Part shown: positions 1 to 10,195 of the stretch, piece by piece
Layout: each line of letters starts with the position of its first letter
Position numbering within the stretch: position 1 is the stretch's first letter
Assembly: GCF_019084045.1 (NCBI RefSeq)
Contig: NZ_JAHRED010000002.1
Coordinates: forward strand, 591,233 to 655,232
DNA: 64,000 nucleotides
Origin: Paeniglutamicibacter quisquiliarum
GTDB taxonomy: Bacteria; Actinomycetota; Actinomycetes; Actinomycetales; Micrococcaceae
Reading direction: 5' to 3'
The notes under the pieces: generated by a model
The model's input: the letters and a program-made list of their open reading frames with translations, nothing else
The model's database searches: none
Told to the model about the DNA's origin: nothing
Made by a program: the position numbers and the translations under genes

Positions 1-1680
<1,680 letters not shown>

Positions 1681-1722
1681 CGCCGCCGGCTGTCGCCAAC
1701 CCGCTCCGGGCCAGATGAAAAG

Positions 1723-1768
1723 GGGGCTGCCCCGCCTTCCCGCATCCGTGGGTAGGCGGGGCAGCCCC
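1723..1768. terminator. Bidirectional hairpin terminator between thiC and trmD
   Basis: Perfect 15-bp inverted repeat (arms 1723-1737 and 1754-1768, GGGGCTGCCCCGCCT and its complement) with a 16-nt loop, between the convergent 3' ends of thiC and trmD. There is no long T tract, as is common in high-GC actinomycetes. Confidence 0.8.
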
Positions 1769-1786
1769 AACATTTTCCGGGCGGCC

Positions 1787-2599
1787 CTACTCGGGCGCGA
1801 TCTCGTCCTTGGGCACGATGCGCCCCTCGACGATGGCGAAGCCGTTGTGCCAGAGGGTGTCCCGGTCGTGGCGGTTCAGCGTGGCCGGATCCAGCTGCAC
1901 GATCAAGTCCGGGCGGCGGGCCGCGGTGCGCTCCAGCTGCTTGTTGCGGCGGAAGCGTGCGATCTTGCCGTGGTTGCCCGAGAGCAGCACCTCGGGAACC
2001 TCCCGGCCCTCCCAGGTTCCGGGCTTGGTGTACACGGGGTACTCCAACAGACCGTCGGAGTGCGACTCTTCCACCAGGGAGTCCGGGTTTCCGATGACCC
2101 CGGGGATCAGGCGGCCGATGGCCTCGACCATGGCCAGGACCGCCACCTCTCCCCCGTTGAGGACGTAGTCGCCGATGGAGACCGGGCGGACGTCGAATGC
2201 CTCGGCCGCGTGTTCCAGGACCCGCTCGTCGATGCCCTCGTACCTGCCGCAGGCGAAGGCCAGGTGCTCGGCCTCCGCCAGCTCGTAGGCCATGTCCTGG
2301 TTGAAGACGGCCCCGGCGGGCGAGGGGACGATGAGGATCGGCTTGTTGCCGCCGGCGCGGGAAACCGGGGACTCGGTGGCGATCCGGTCCAGGACCGCGC
2401 CCCAGGGCTCCGGTTTCATGACCATGCCCGCGCCGCCGCCGTACGGGGTGTCGTCCACGGTGCGGTGGCGGTCGTGGGTGTGGTCGCGCAGGTCGTGCAC
2501 GTTCAAGTCCAGCAGCTTTTCCCGCCGGGCCTTGCCGATCAGCGAGAGGTCCAGGGCCGCGAGGTACTCCGGGAAAATGGAGACAACGTCAATGCGCAT
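1787..2599 (-). CDS. trmD: tRNA (guanine-N1-)-methyltransferase TrmD
   Basis: Methylates G37 next to the anticodon, preventing +1 frameshifting; a SPOUT-fold enzyme that works as a dimer. The 270-residue protein starts [13 protein letters not shown] and carries [18 protein letters not shown], the knot signature [11 protein letters not shown], and [11 protein letters not shown], followed by [10 protein letters not shown] and the C-terminal domain. ATG at 2599 lies only 5 bp after the rimM stop, so the two are translationally linked in the rpsP-khpA-rimM-trmD operon. Length and motifs are normal for the family. Confidence 0.98.
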   Translation of the reverse strand: MRIDVVSIFPEYLAALDLSLIGKARREKLLDLNVHDLRDHTHDRHRTVDDTPYGGGAGMVMKPEPWGAVLDRIATESPVSRAGGNKPILIVPSPAGAVFNQDMAYELAEAEHLAFACGRYEGIDERVLEHAAEAFDVRPVSIGDYVLNGGEVAVLAMVEAIGRLIPGVIGNPDSLVEESHSDGLLEYPVYTKPGTWEGREVPEVLLSGNHGKIARFRRNKQLERTAARRPDLIVQLDPATLNRHDRDTLWHNGFAIVEGRIVPKDEIAPE

Positions 2600-2604
2600 C
2601 GGGC

Positions 2605-3150
2605 CTAGGCTTCCTCTGCAGGCGCGTCGGTGCCCGCGGCGTCCTCGCGGTTGATCTCGAACAGGCCCTCCGGCGGGGTCATCAGGATGTAGCCGCCCTC
2701 GATGTTGACCTCGGGCACGATGCTCTCCACGAACGGCACGTAGATCTCGTCGCCCTCGGTGGATTCAACTACCAGCAGGTCCTGGACGTTGCCGGTGCGC
2801 AGTGCGGTGACCTTGCCGACGACCTTGTCGCCCACGCGTGCCTCGAGGTCCACGAGCTCGTGCTCGTACCAGCCCTCGCCGTCGTCCTCGACCTCTTCGG
2901 TGTCGATGAACAGCTTGGCGCCGCGCACCGTCTCCGCGGCGTTGCGGTCAAGCAGCTCCTCGAAGGCCAGCAGCAGGATTTCCTTGTTCCAGCGAGCGCC
3001 CTCGACGGTGAGCTGCTTGAAGGCAGGGTGCTCGACCTCGAACACGGCACCCGGGACAAAACGGTCTTGGGGTGCGTCGGTGAGGACCTGCACCGTCACC
3101 TCTCCGCGGATACCGTGCGGCTTGCCAATGCGGGCGACCTGGAGGCGCAT
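2605..3150 (-). CDS. rimM: Ribosome maturation factor RimM
   Basis: Assists maturation of the 30S head domain by binding ribosomal protein S19. The 181-residue protein has the N-terminal RimM barrel ([17 protein letters not shown]) and the C-terminal PRC-like barrel ending [26 protein letters not shown] chose ATG 3150 rather than an upstream start at 3171, because AAGGAG lies 7-8 bases in front of it and family members start at [10 protein letters not shown]. The acidic tail is a common actinobacterial extension. It lies between khpA (237-bp gap with a hairpin) and trmD (5-bp gap). Confidence 0.96.
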   Translation of the reverse strand: MRLQVARIGKPHGIRGEVTVQVLTDAPQDRFVPGAVFEVEHPAFKQLTVEGARWNKEILLLAFEELLDRNAAETVRGAKLFIDTEEVEDDGEGWYEHELVDLEARVGDKVVGKVTALRTGNVQDLLVVESTEGDEIYVPFVESIVPEVNIEGGYILMTPPEGLFEINREDAAGTDAPAEEA

Positions 3151-3320
3151 GCGTTTTCTCCTTGAGTACAAATCGGTGGGTTGCCGGCCTTCGCCGGCAG
3201 GGGTGTGCGTTCAAGGGATTCGCGTCCCTGGGCACTTTTCTAGCTTCAATCTTACGTGCGACTTGGTGGTTGCAGGCCCGGCGCCGTTGGTGGCCGCATG
3301 GCGCGCCGAGCCTTAAAGCA

Positions 3321-3359
3321 CTTTGGTCCCGCGATCCGTCATGGATCGTGGGACCAAAG
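3321..3359. repeat. 17-bp stem hairpin between khpA and rimM
   Basis: Inverted repeat: left arm 3321-3337 (CTTTGGTCCCGCGATCC), 5-nt loop, right arm 3343-3359, with one G/A position that pairs as a wobble. On the minus strand it is followed by TGCTTTAAGG. It sits in the only sizeable gap of the rpsP-trmD operon and could be an internal attenuator or a partial terminator that lowers rimM/trmD expression relative to rpsP. It may also mark a second promoter downstream of it. The function is inferred. Confidence 0.6.
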
Positions 3360-3387
3360 CTACACAAAAAATGTGTGGTGAGGCTGG

Positions 3388-3627
3388 CTACCGACGACGG
3401 TCCGTGTCAACTACGTCAACACGAATCGGTTCCTCCGCCAGTGCGGCAATCACGGTGCGCAACGCCTTGGCGGTGCGACCCTGACGGCCAATGACCCGAC
3501 CGAGATCCTCGGGGTGCACTCGCACCTCAAGGATGCCACCGCGACGATTCCCCTTCAACGCAACCTGCACGTCTTCAGGGGTGTCTACGATGCCACGTAC
3601 CAGGTGATCCAGCGCATCAACGAGCAC
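3388..3627 (-). CDS. khpA: KH-domain RNA-binding protein KhpA
   Basis: A 79-residue single-KH protein that binds RNA, usually as a partner of KhpB/Jag. The KH signature is at residues 43-50 (GRVIGRQG, with GRQG as the GxxG loop), followed by RTAKALRTVIAAL. It starts at GTG 3627, three bases after the rpsP stop, which is the usual actinobacterial arrangement rpsP-khpA-rimM-trmD. Likely roles are ribosome or cell-division related RNA regulation, known only from the family. Confidence 0.93.
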   Translation of the reverse strand: MLVDALDHLVRGIVDTPEDVQVALKGNRRGGILEVRVHPEDLGRVIGRQGRTAKALRTVIAALAEEPIRVDVVDTDRRR

Positions 3628-3630
3628 TGG

Positions 3631-4044
3631 CTACTCAGCCTCGGTTGCTTCTGCCTCGACCTCGGCCTCGGCAGCCGGCTTCTCGGCCTTCTTGGTGATG
3701 GCCTCGGGCAGGATGACCGAACCCTTCTCCGGAACAACGAATGCCGGCTTGGCTTCCTTGACGCGCAAGGTGCCTTCCTGGCCTTCGATGCCCTTGAACT
3801 TCTGCCAGTCACCGGTGATCTTCAAGATCGCGGCAACCTGCTCGGTCGGCTGGGCGCCGACGGAGAGCCAGTACTGCGCGCGGTCGGACTTGACCTCGAT
3901 GAACGAAGGCTCTTCGGTCGGGTGGTACTTGCCGATTTCTTCAATCGCACGGCCATCGCGCTTGGAGCGCGCATCCATGACGACGATACGGTAGTAAGGG
4001 GCGCGGATCTTGCCGAAACGCTTCAGACGAATTTTAACGGCCAC
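3631..4044 (-). CDS. rpsP: 30S ribosomal protein S16
   Basis: Component of the small ribosomal subunit, needed for 30S assembly. The conserved core [33 protein letters not shown] and [14 protein letters not shown] is present. The protein is 137 residues, with an Ala/Glu-rich acidic tail typical of actinobacterial S16. I start it at GTG 4044: family members begin at (M/V)AVKIRLKR and AGGAG lies 12 bases upstream. The longer frame reaching 4095 adds residues not found in S16. It is the first gene of the operon. Confidence 0.97.
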   Translation of the reverse strand: MAVKIRLKRFGKIRAPYYRIVVMDARSKRDGRAIEEIGKYHPTEEPSFIEVKSDRAQYWLSVGAQPTEQVAAILKITGDWQKFKGIEGQEGTLRVKEAKPAFVVPEKGSVILPEAITKKAEKPAAEAEVEAEATEAE

Positions 4045-4411
4045 GGTAGTGGTCACTCCTGTTTTCTCAACATGTGCGAAGTCCTGTTTCTGCACCCGTG
4101 GGGCGGGCCATACCGCAGATCTTCAAAAGGACAGGATTCAACGCGGAGAGAGGGGCCACATCAAATCGAGTACCTGTCTATTATGCCAGAAAGTTTTGGC
4201 CGGATCGGACATGTCACCACAATTCCCTGAACCCGTGTCCGATTGCACATCAACCACGGCCCGGACCTGCGGAAACATGCGCCCGCAATTTCCGCTGACA
4301 AAGGGGATGATCGCCGTGCCCGCACCGTTCGGCGAGGCACCGACGTGAGATATTCTGTGTCCTTCCGGGACCGTTCAATTCCCGGGGAAACATGGCGAGG
4401 CAGGGAAATCG
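4045..4411. promoter_or_regulatory. Divergent intergenic region, rpsP promoter
   Basis: 367 bases without a gene, between rpsP (minus) and the first UDG-like gene (plus). It is less GC-rich than its surroundings. A CATAAT hexamer on the minus strand (4180-4185) is a plausible -10 for rpsP, about 136 bases before its start; no convincing -35 is spaced correctly. I see no riboswitch or small gene. Confidence 0.35.
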
Positions 4412-5041
4412 ATGGCACTGGCAGACAACTGGAAACGCGCCCGGCCCGGGGACCCGTTTTGGGACGAGCAGGCCGCAGGTCTCGGAGCCTCCCACGTGGC
4501 TCCGCTCAACGAGTTGATCGGACGTCTGGGCGATGCCGGCGGAGTCCGGCTCCCGCTGGCCGCACCCTGGCACGGCGGGATCCATGCCCCTGCCCTGATC
4601 GTCCTGAACGACGCGGGCGAGCCGAGCGACGAGCCCACGTACTTGTGCGTCAGGAACCCGGACCGGGCAGCGGAGCGCCAGCGCCACCTGATGACGGAGT
4701 TCGGCATCGACCCGGCGGACTTCTGCCCCTGGAACGGATATCCGTGGCCGCGCATCGACCCCAAGCGGGATCTGACACCGGAGCAGTCGCTCGAAGGCGG
4801 AAGGGCGCTCCTGGAGGTCATGGCCCTGATGACGGACCTGAAGATGCTGCTGCTCCTGGGACGAAAGGCCCAGGACGCCGCCGACGCCGTGTTGCCGGAC
4901 CTGGAGTCCGCATTCCCCGACTTGCACATCGTGCGTTCGCTTCATCCCCTGGGTGCCAAGCGGACCGTTGACAGGGTGGAGCAGAAGCGAGTCTGGGCAG
5001 GAATTGCCGATCGCCTACGGGAAGGCAAGCAGGGCTCATGA
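4412..5041 (+). CDS. Uracil-DNA-glycosylase-superfamily-like protein (first of a tandem pair)
   Basis: 209 residues, cytoplasmic, no signal peptide. The pattern SHVAPLNELIGRL near the N-terminus, an aromatic-rich NGYPWPR segment in the middle, a hydrophobic strand MLLLLGRKAQDA, and RSLHPLG near the C-terminus recall the UDG fold (a nucleotide-pocket loop and a late H-P motif). I do not see a canonical UDG catalytic motif (GQDPY or GEAPG), so glycosylase activity is not assured. A paralogue follows on the same strand. ATG 4412 has weak purines upstream (AGGGAAATCG). The function is unassigned beyond the fold suggestion. Confidence 0.6.
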   Translation: MALADNWKRARPGDPFWDEQAAGLGASHVAPLNELIGRLGDAGGVRLPLAAPWHGGIHAPALIVLNDAGEPSDEPTYLCVRNPDRAAERQRHLMTEFGIDPADFCPWNGYPWPRIDPKRDLTPEQSLEGGRALLEVMALMTDLKMLLLLGRKAQDAADAVLPDLESAFPDLHIVRSLHPLGAKRTVDRVEQKRVWAGIADRLREGKQGS

Positions 5042-5197
5042 CGTTCCCCGGCTGCTCCGCCGGCCGGCATCCCGGCTTCCACGAATCCATGGGCTGGCCA
5101 CAAACAATCCAGTGACGCCCGCTACGTCGGGCCACCGGGGGTATGGGATCGACTCCCGCCCGTGCCATGCTTATGGCTCGACCCCCTCGAAAGATTC

Positions 5198-6097
5198 ATG
5201 AGAGAACCCTTCATGCCCCGCAAAATGAACGACCCCGAATTCAGGAACTCGCAGGAATCGGGGTTGTGGGCCGAACACGTGGCACCCCTGAACTCCCTGG
5301 TCCAGGACCTCCGCGCCGATGCGCCAGGAGGCACCGGGACCCTTCCGTTCTTCGCGCCCCTTCATGGCGGCACCGACGCCACCATCTTGTGCCTGATGCC
5401 GGCTCCCGAGCTCGCCAACCGGGCCGAGGCCGGGGAGGACATCGTCTGCGCCGAGGATGACAATGCCGCCGCCGAGGCACTGGCCACGTTGCTGGAAGAG
5501 GCCGGGATCGACGCCAAGGAAGTCGTGCTGTGGCACGCCTACCCTTGGTACCGGGCCGAGGGCGCCTCCGGGCGCCTGACGGGTGCCGAGCAGAACGCCG
5601 GAGTCGATCCCATGGGCAAGCTGCTGCGCCTGGTTCCCAATCTCCGGGCGGTCATCCTGATGGGCAAGGGCCCGGAGGAATTCTGGGCCAAGGTCGCCAA
5701 GAAATCCCCGCAGGCGGTCTCACGCATCACTGCCATCCCCAGCTTCTCCCCCGCCCCGCTCTCACTGAGCGGCACCACGGCCCAGCGGGCCGAACGCATT
5801 GCCCGGCGTTCGGAGGCCATGCGCGAGGCCCGCAAGATCGTCCAGGCTCCCCGCGGCCCGGCCGGTCCCCGCCGCGAGACCATGGTCCGGGCCGAGGATC
5901 TTGGGCCGGAGCACCTGCGCCGGGTGATCGAGGTCAGTGACGGCAACCAGACCCTGCATGGCCCGCTGCTCAAGGCCTTCCAGCCGAGCCCCGAATGGCG
6001 GGTGACGCTGACGGTGGACGTGGCCGGCCAGCGCCGGGCACTTGGGGTCACGGCCGACACCTGGGTCCGGGTCTACCGCGGTGCCGGCATCCGCTAG
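5198..6097 (+). CDS. Uracil-DNA-glycosylase-superfamily-like protein (second of a tandem pair), with C-terminal extension
   Basis: 299 residues from ATG 5198; ATG 5213 is an equally possible start. Residues in the first two thirds mirror the upstream gene: EHVAPLNSLVQDLR, WHAYPWYR, a strand VILMGKGPEEFW, and a SPAPLS motif where the paralogue has HPLG. The last ~90 residues are absent from the first copy: a basic linker, then a small domain ending in VRVYRGAGIR. A hairpin terminator follows. The pair probably arose by duplication. No catalytic residue can be assigned with confidence. Confidence 0.55.
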   Translation: MREPFMPRKMNDPEFRNSQESGLWAEHVAPLNSLVQDLRADAPGGTGTLPFFAPLHGGTDATILCLMPAPELANRAEAGEDIVCAEDDNAAAEALATLLEEAGIDAKEVVLWHAYPWYRAEGASGRLTGAEQNAGVDPMGKLLRLVPNLRAVILMGKGPEEFWAKVAKKSPQAVSRITAIPSFSPAPLSLSGTTAQRAERIARRSEAMREARKIVQAPRGPAGPRRETMVRAEDLGPEHLRRVIEVSDGNQTLHGPLLKAFQPSPEWRVTLTVDVAGQRRALGVTADTWVRVYRGAGIR

Positions 6098-6123
6098 CGC
6101 CCCGCGGGCCGTACCCGCGCACG

Positions 6124-6170
6124 AAAATGCCTGTCCGTCGAAGAGTGTTCTTCCGACGGACAGGCATTTT
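6124..6170. terminator. Bidirectional hairpin terminator
   Basis: Near-perfect ~20-bp inverted repeat AAAATGCCTGTCCGTCG...CGACGGACAGGCATTTT with one extra base in the right arm. The flanking A and T runs make it an intrinsic terminator for both the UDG-like gene (plus) and the 42-residue gene (minus). Confidence 0.85.
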
Positions 6171-6217
6171 CACGTGTTCCCGAGGTGGCCAATTCGATCA
6201 GCCACGCCGCATGGCGG

Positions 6218-6346
6218 TTATTTCGAGACCTTGCGTACGGGATCAAGGATCGTTTCGCCCGCCGACTTCGTGCGCTTTTCGGCGCGCTTCTCCTTGATGG
6301 ACTTGGAAGGTTTCTTGGCCTCGGCCTTGCGTGGTGACTTCGACAT
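6218..6346 (-). CDS. 42-residue highly basic small protein
   Basis: A short frame from ATG 6346 to TAA 6218, preceded by AGGAC nine bases upstream and followed by a terminator (6124-6170). The protein begins MSKSPRKAEAKKPSKS and ends DPVRKVSK. About a third of residues are Lys or Arg and there is no hydrophobic stretch, so it is likely nucleic-acid associated or intrinsically disordered. Small Lys-rich proteins with an MSKSPRKAEAKK-like head occur in related actinobacteria as conserved hypotheticals (from memory, not searched). The good RBS, terminator and isolated position support a real gene. Confidence 0.7.
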   Translation of the reverse strand: MSKSPRKAEAKKPSKSIKEKRAEKRTKSAGETILDPVRKVSK

Positions 6347-6498
6347 TCTGTGCCGTCCTAGCTGGGAATGCTCGGCAATCCCAAAAGTTAGGGGAAAGTA
6401 CCCCTACCGCCACACCATACGCTGTATTGCTGCGAACTTGGCCGGCCTCGCCGGATTCCTCTCACGGCACCATGGGAATCCCGGGCCGGGGCCAAGGA

Positions 6499-7716
6499 TC
6501 ACTCGGCAAGCCATACCCGCGCTGCCGCCACCAGGGCCTCGATGCCCACGTCGAGGGTCGGCTGAATGAGCGGGGCAAAATGCGGCGAATGGTTCGACGG
6601 AATATCCTCGGGCATCCTGCCGGTGCTATCGAAGTTCTTGAACAGGCCCGGGTCCGCCCCGCCCAACAGCCAGTACACCAGGGGCACGCCGGCCGCCGTG
6701 GCGAGAACACCGACATCCTCGCTGCCTGCCACCGGACCCGGGTCAATGACCTTCCCCGCACCGAATCGCTCGACGAGCGCCGCGGTCACCCGCGCGGAAG
6801 CATCGAGGTCATTGACGGTCAGCGGGAAATGTTCCTCCAGCGTAATCACCGGTTCCCTGGGTGACCCCGAGGCCATGGCCTCCCCGCGCACGACCCGTTC
6901 GATGGAACTGAGCATCTTGGCGCGCACACTCTCGTCAAAGGTCCGCACGCTCAGGCCCAGGGTGGCCTGGGCAGCGATGATGTTGTTCTTGGTGCCGGCA
7001 TGGATCTGCCCGACGGTGAGCACCGCCTGATCGCTGGCGGCAATTTCCCGCGAGACGATGCCCTGCAGGCGCATGGTGGCGGCGGCCGCCAAAAGCACCG
7101 GGTCCACGGTGGTTTCGGGGCGCGAACCGTGCCCGCCGGATCCGTGCAGGGTGATGTTCAGCGAATCGGCCGAGGCCATGGCAACGCCGGGGCGCAGCCC
7201 GAGCCATCCGGCGGGGAACGGCGCCACATGTTGTCCGAGCACCACGTCCGGCGCGGGCACCTTGTCGAAGAGTCCGGCATCGACCATCGCCTGGGCCCCG
7301 CCGCCGGCTTCCTCTGCCGGCTGGAAGAGCGCCACTAGGGTCCCCGACCACAAGCCGCGCTCGGCGGCCAGCCGTTCCACGGCACCCAGCAGGCAGGTGA
7401 CGTGCACGTCGTGGCCGCAGGCATGCATCACGGGTACCGGACGTCCGTCGGAGTCTTTGCCCGTGGCGGTGCTGGCATATTCAAGGCCGGTCGCCTCCAG
7501 GACCGGCAAGCCGTCCATGTCCGCGCGCAGCATGACCGTGGGCCCGGGCCCGTTCGTCAGGACCCCGACCACCCCGGTGCCTCCGATGCCCTCCTGGACG
7601 TCCAGTCCCAATTCACGCAGGTGTCCGGCAACAATCCCGGCCGTGCGGTGTTCCTGGAAGGAAAGTTCGGGGTTGGCGTGCAGGTCGCGGTACAGGTTCT
7701 CGACGTCGATGCTCAT
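6499..7716 (-). CDS. M20 family metallo-amidohydrolase (N-acyl-amino-acid / hippurate hydrolase type)
   Basis: 405 residues, predicted to hydrolyse N-acyl amino acids or similar amides with two metal ions. Metal-ligand motifs are visible: MHACGHDVH, the catalytic Glu pair in FQPAEEAGGG, GQHVAPFP, the dimerisation-domain motif GSGGHGSRPE, and the C-terminal NHSPHFAP. The start MSIDVENLYRDLH at 7716 is where family homology begins; the RBS is weak. The minus-strand frame runs open far upstream through the potassium genes, but that extension is only antisense codon bias. It diverges from ktrB across ~170 bp. Confidence 0.93.
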   Translation of the reverse strand: MSIDVENLYRDLHANPELSFQEHRTAGIVAGHLRELGLDVQEGIGGTGVVGVLTNGPGPTVMLRADMDGLPVLEATGLEYASTATGKDSDGRPVPVMHACGHDVHVTCLLGAVERLAAERGLWSGTLVALFQPAEEAGGGAQAMVDAGLFDKVPAPDVVLGQHVAPFPAGWLGLRPGVAMASADSLNITLHGSGGHGSRPETTVDPVLLAAAATMRLQGIVSREIAASDQAVLTVGQIHAGTKNNIIAAQATLGLSVRTFDESVRAKMLSSIERVVRGEAMASGSPREPVITLEEHFPLTVNDLDASARVTAALVERFGAGKVIDPGPVAGSEDVGVLATAAGVPLVYWLLGGADPGLFKNFDSTGRMPEDIPSNHSPHFAPLIQPTLDVGIEALVAAARVWLAE

Positions 7717-7887
7717 GGGCACGAGTCTATGACCCCAATCCCCGACAGTGAATGGCAATGCCGTGTCGCCGCGCGTGGGCGTGTCGGCCACCGGATTCCC
7801 CGCAACACCGCGGCCGCACGCCACGGATTCGGGAGCACCAGCGGTCCGATCCGGGGATTCGGGCGTGCAGCGCATATTCTGGGTTCC

Positions 7888-9255
7888 ATGCCCCTCACCG
7901 TCAGCAAGTCCCGGGCCCTGGCCCGGGCACTGCTCCCCCGGCATCCGGCCCAGGGCATCGCGCTCGGGTTCGGAACGGCGATTGCCCTGGGCACCGCCGT
8001 CCTGATGCTCCCGATCGCCAAGGTCGGAACCGGCGGCGCCGCATTCCTCGAGGCCCTGTTCACCGCCACCTCCGCCGTGTGCGTGACCGGTCTGGCGGTC
8101 GTCGACACCGCGACCTACTGGACCCCCTTCGGGCAGGTGGCGATCCTCGTGCTGATCCAGCTCGGCGGCTTTGGCATTATGTCCTTCGCCTCGCTGCTCG
8201 GGGTGCTGATGGCCAGGCGGCTGGGGCTCAAGTCGCGCATCCAGGCCGCGGCGGAAACCAAGAGCACGGGCTTCGGCGACGTGCGCTCGGTGCTGCTGGG
8301 CGTCCTGCGCATCACCGTGGCAACCGAACTGGTCGTGGCCCTGGCGCTGACCGTCCGCTTCGCCGCGGGGCTGGGCAACCCGTGGGGCCATTCCCTGTAG
8401 CTGGGCGTTTTCCACTCCGTCTCGGCATTCAACAATGCCGGGTTCGCACTCTTCAGCGACAGCCTGATGGGTTTCGTGGGCGACCCGTGGATCTGCCTGC
8501 CAATCGCCGCCGCCATCATCGTCGGCGGCCTGGGGTTCCCGGTGCTCTTCGAGCTCGGGCGGCACTACCGCAGGCCGCTGCACTGGACCATGAACACCAA
8601 GCTGGTTGTCGTTGGAACGGCCGTCCTGCTGGCCGCGGGCACCGTGTTCATCTGCGCCCTCGAGTGGTCGAACCCCAGGACCCTGGGCGTGCTGTCCACG
8701 GCTGACAAGCTGCTGGCGGGGTTCTTCCAGTCTGTCATGACCCGCACTGCCGGATTCAACTCCCTGGACTTCGGCCAGATGGATCCGGCCACCTGGCTGG
8801 GCGTCGACATCCTGATGTTCATTGGCGGCGGCCCGGCCGGCACCGCGGGCGGCCTGAAGATCACTACGTTCGCCGTGTTGTTCTTCATCCTGGTCACCGA
8901 GGTCCAGGGCGGCACCGCGGTGAACATCTTCGGCAAGCGCCTCTCGCGTTCGGTCCACCGCCAGGCGATCACCATCGTGCTGCTGGCCGTGGCGCTGGTC
9001 ATCGGCTCCACCATGGCGCTGATGCTGATGACCGACTTCGGCCTGGACCGGCTGCTCTTTGAAACGATCTCCGCCTTCGCCACCGTGGGCCTGTCCACCG
9101 GCATCACCGCCTCCCTGCCCCCTGCGGGCCAGCTGCTGCTGGTGTTCCTGATGTTCATCGGGCGCCTGGGTCCGGTGACGCTGGCCTCCGCGCTCGCGTT
9201 GCGCGCCCGTCCCGTGATGTACGAATTCCCGAAAGAGAGGCCACTCATTGGCTAA
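7888..9255 (+). pseudogene. ktrB: Potassium uptake protein KtrB (TrkH family), interrupted by an in-frame TAG
   Basis: The K+ translocating subunit, normally an 8-12 helix membrane protein with four P-loops. All four selectivity loops are readable in one frame: SAVCVTGLAV, SAFNNAGFAL, MTRTAGFN and ATVGLSTGI. Codon 171 (8398-8400) is TAG, between GHSL and LGVFHSVSAF, where TrkH/KtrB proteins usually have Trp (TGG), so one G-to-A change explains it. The rest of the 455-codon frame is intact and it overlaps ktrA by 8 bp. Translation would yield a 170-residue fragment unless the stop is read through. It may be a recent nonsense mutation or a sequence error. Confidence 0.9.
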
Positions 9256-9946
9256 GCACCATCTGTTCACCCCCAAGTCGATGGAACGCATCGCCGAGGC
9301 CAACTCGGTGGTTGTCATCGGGCTCGGGCGCTTCGGCGGGGCCCTGGCCCTGGAGCTGGCCGCGGCCGGCACCGAGGTGCTGGGCATCGACAACGACGAG
9401 GACATCGTCCAGTCGTTCAACGGGCGGCTCACCCACGTGGTGCGCGCCGACTCCACCAAGGAGGAGGTGCTGCGCCAGCTCTCGGTGCACGATTTCGACC
9501 GGGCGGTGGTCGGCATCGGCAGCGACCTGGAGGCCAGCATCCTAACCACCTCGGCCCTGCTGCGCTTCAAGAAGCCCACGATCTGGGCCAAGGCGGTCAG
9601 TGCGGCCCACGGCCAGATCCTCGAGCAGCTCGGCGTGGAGCACGTGATCCGCCCCGAGCAAGACATGGGGCGCCGCGTGGCGCACCTGGTCCGCGGCGCC
9701 ATGCTCGACTACGTCGAATTCGAGGACGGTTTCGCGATGGTCAAGACCCGCCCGCCGAAGGAAGCGGTGGGCAAGGCCCTGGGAGACACCGGGATCAGGG
9801 CCAGGCACCATGTCACCGTCGTGGCCGTGAAGCGGCAGGACAGCGACTGGGACTACACCACCACCCAAACCGTGCTGCTCGAGGACGACGAGATCATCGT
9901 GGCCGGGGCGACTGCTGCCGCCGAACGCTTCGCCGCGCTGCTTTAA
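9248..9946 (+). CDS. ktrA: Potassium uptake regulatory subunit KtrA (TrkA family)
   Basis: A 232-residue cytoplasmic RCK protein that gates the KtrB channel by binding nucleotides. The Rossmann motif VIGLGRFGGALALELA and the acidic GIDNDED strand define an NAD(H)/ATP-binding TrkA-N domain. The C-terminal third (VGKALGDTGIRARHHVTVVAVKR) is a TrkA-C domain. The start is TTG 9248, eight bases inside the ktrB end, with GAGAGG upstream; translation is probably coupled to ktrB, so the ktrB nonsense codon could reduce KtrA as well. Confidence 0.93.
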   Translation: MAKHHLFTPKSMERIAEANSVVVIGLGRFGGALALELAAAGTEVLGIDNDEDIVQSFNGRLTHVVRADSTKEEVLRQLSVHDFDRAVVGIGSDLEASILTTSALLRFKKPTIWAKAVSAAHGQILEQLGVEHVIRPEQDMGRRVAHLVRGAMLDYVEFEDGFAMVKTRPPKEAVGKALGDTGIRARHHVTVVAVKRQDSDWDYTTTQTVLLEDDEIIVAGATAAAERFAALL

Positions 9947-10195
9947 CTGTGAATTGCCTTGGAAGATTCTCCGCGGACCGGGCTCGGGAAACGGGGCGCC
10001 AAAGGCGCAATGGCGCGCAGCTGGCCGCCCAGGCAGGCAAACGGGGTTCGGGCGGCGGACCCGGAGGCGAATAACCGGCGCCCCCGGATCCGCTAGAGTC
10101 TATAGGTACTATGGATGACCCCCCTTCCCACATGCCCTTGCCCCTCCGCCGCTGCGCCGGATTGAATCCGACAACCACCGGAGAGGGGCGCCTCC

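Noticed and set aside
6499..9702. A 1067-codon minus-strand open frame covering the amidohydrolase and the potassium genes
   Set aside because: Only the last 405 codons are a real M20 enzyme. The rest is the antisense of ktrB/ktrA, kept open by GC codon bias, and looks like low-complexity Arg/Gly/Gln sequence.
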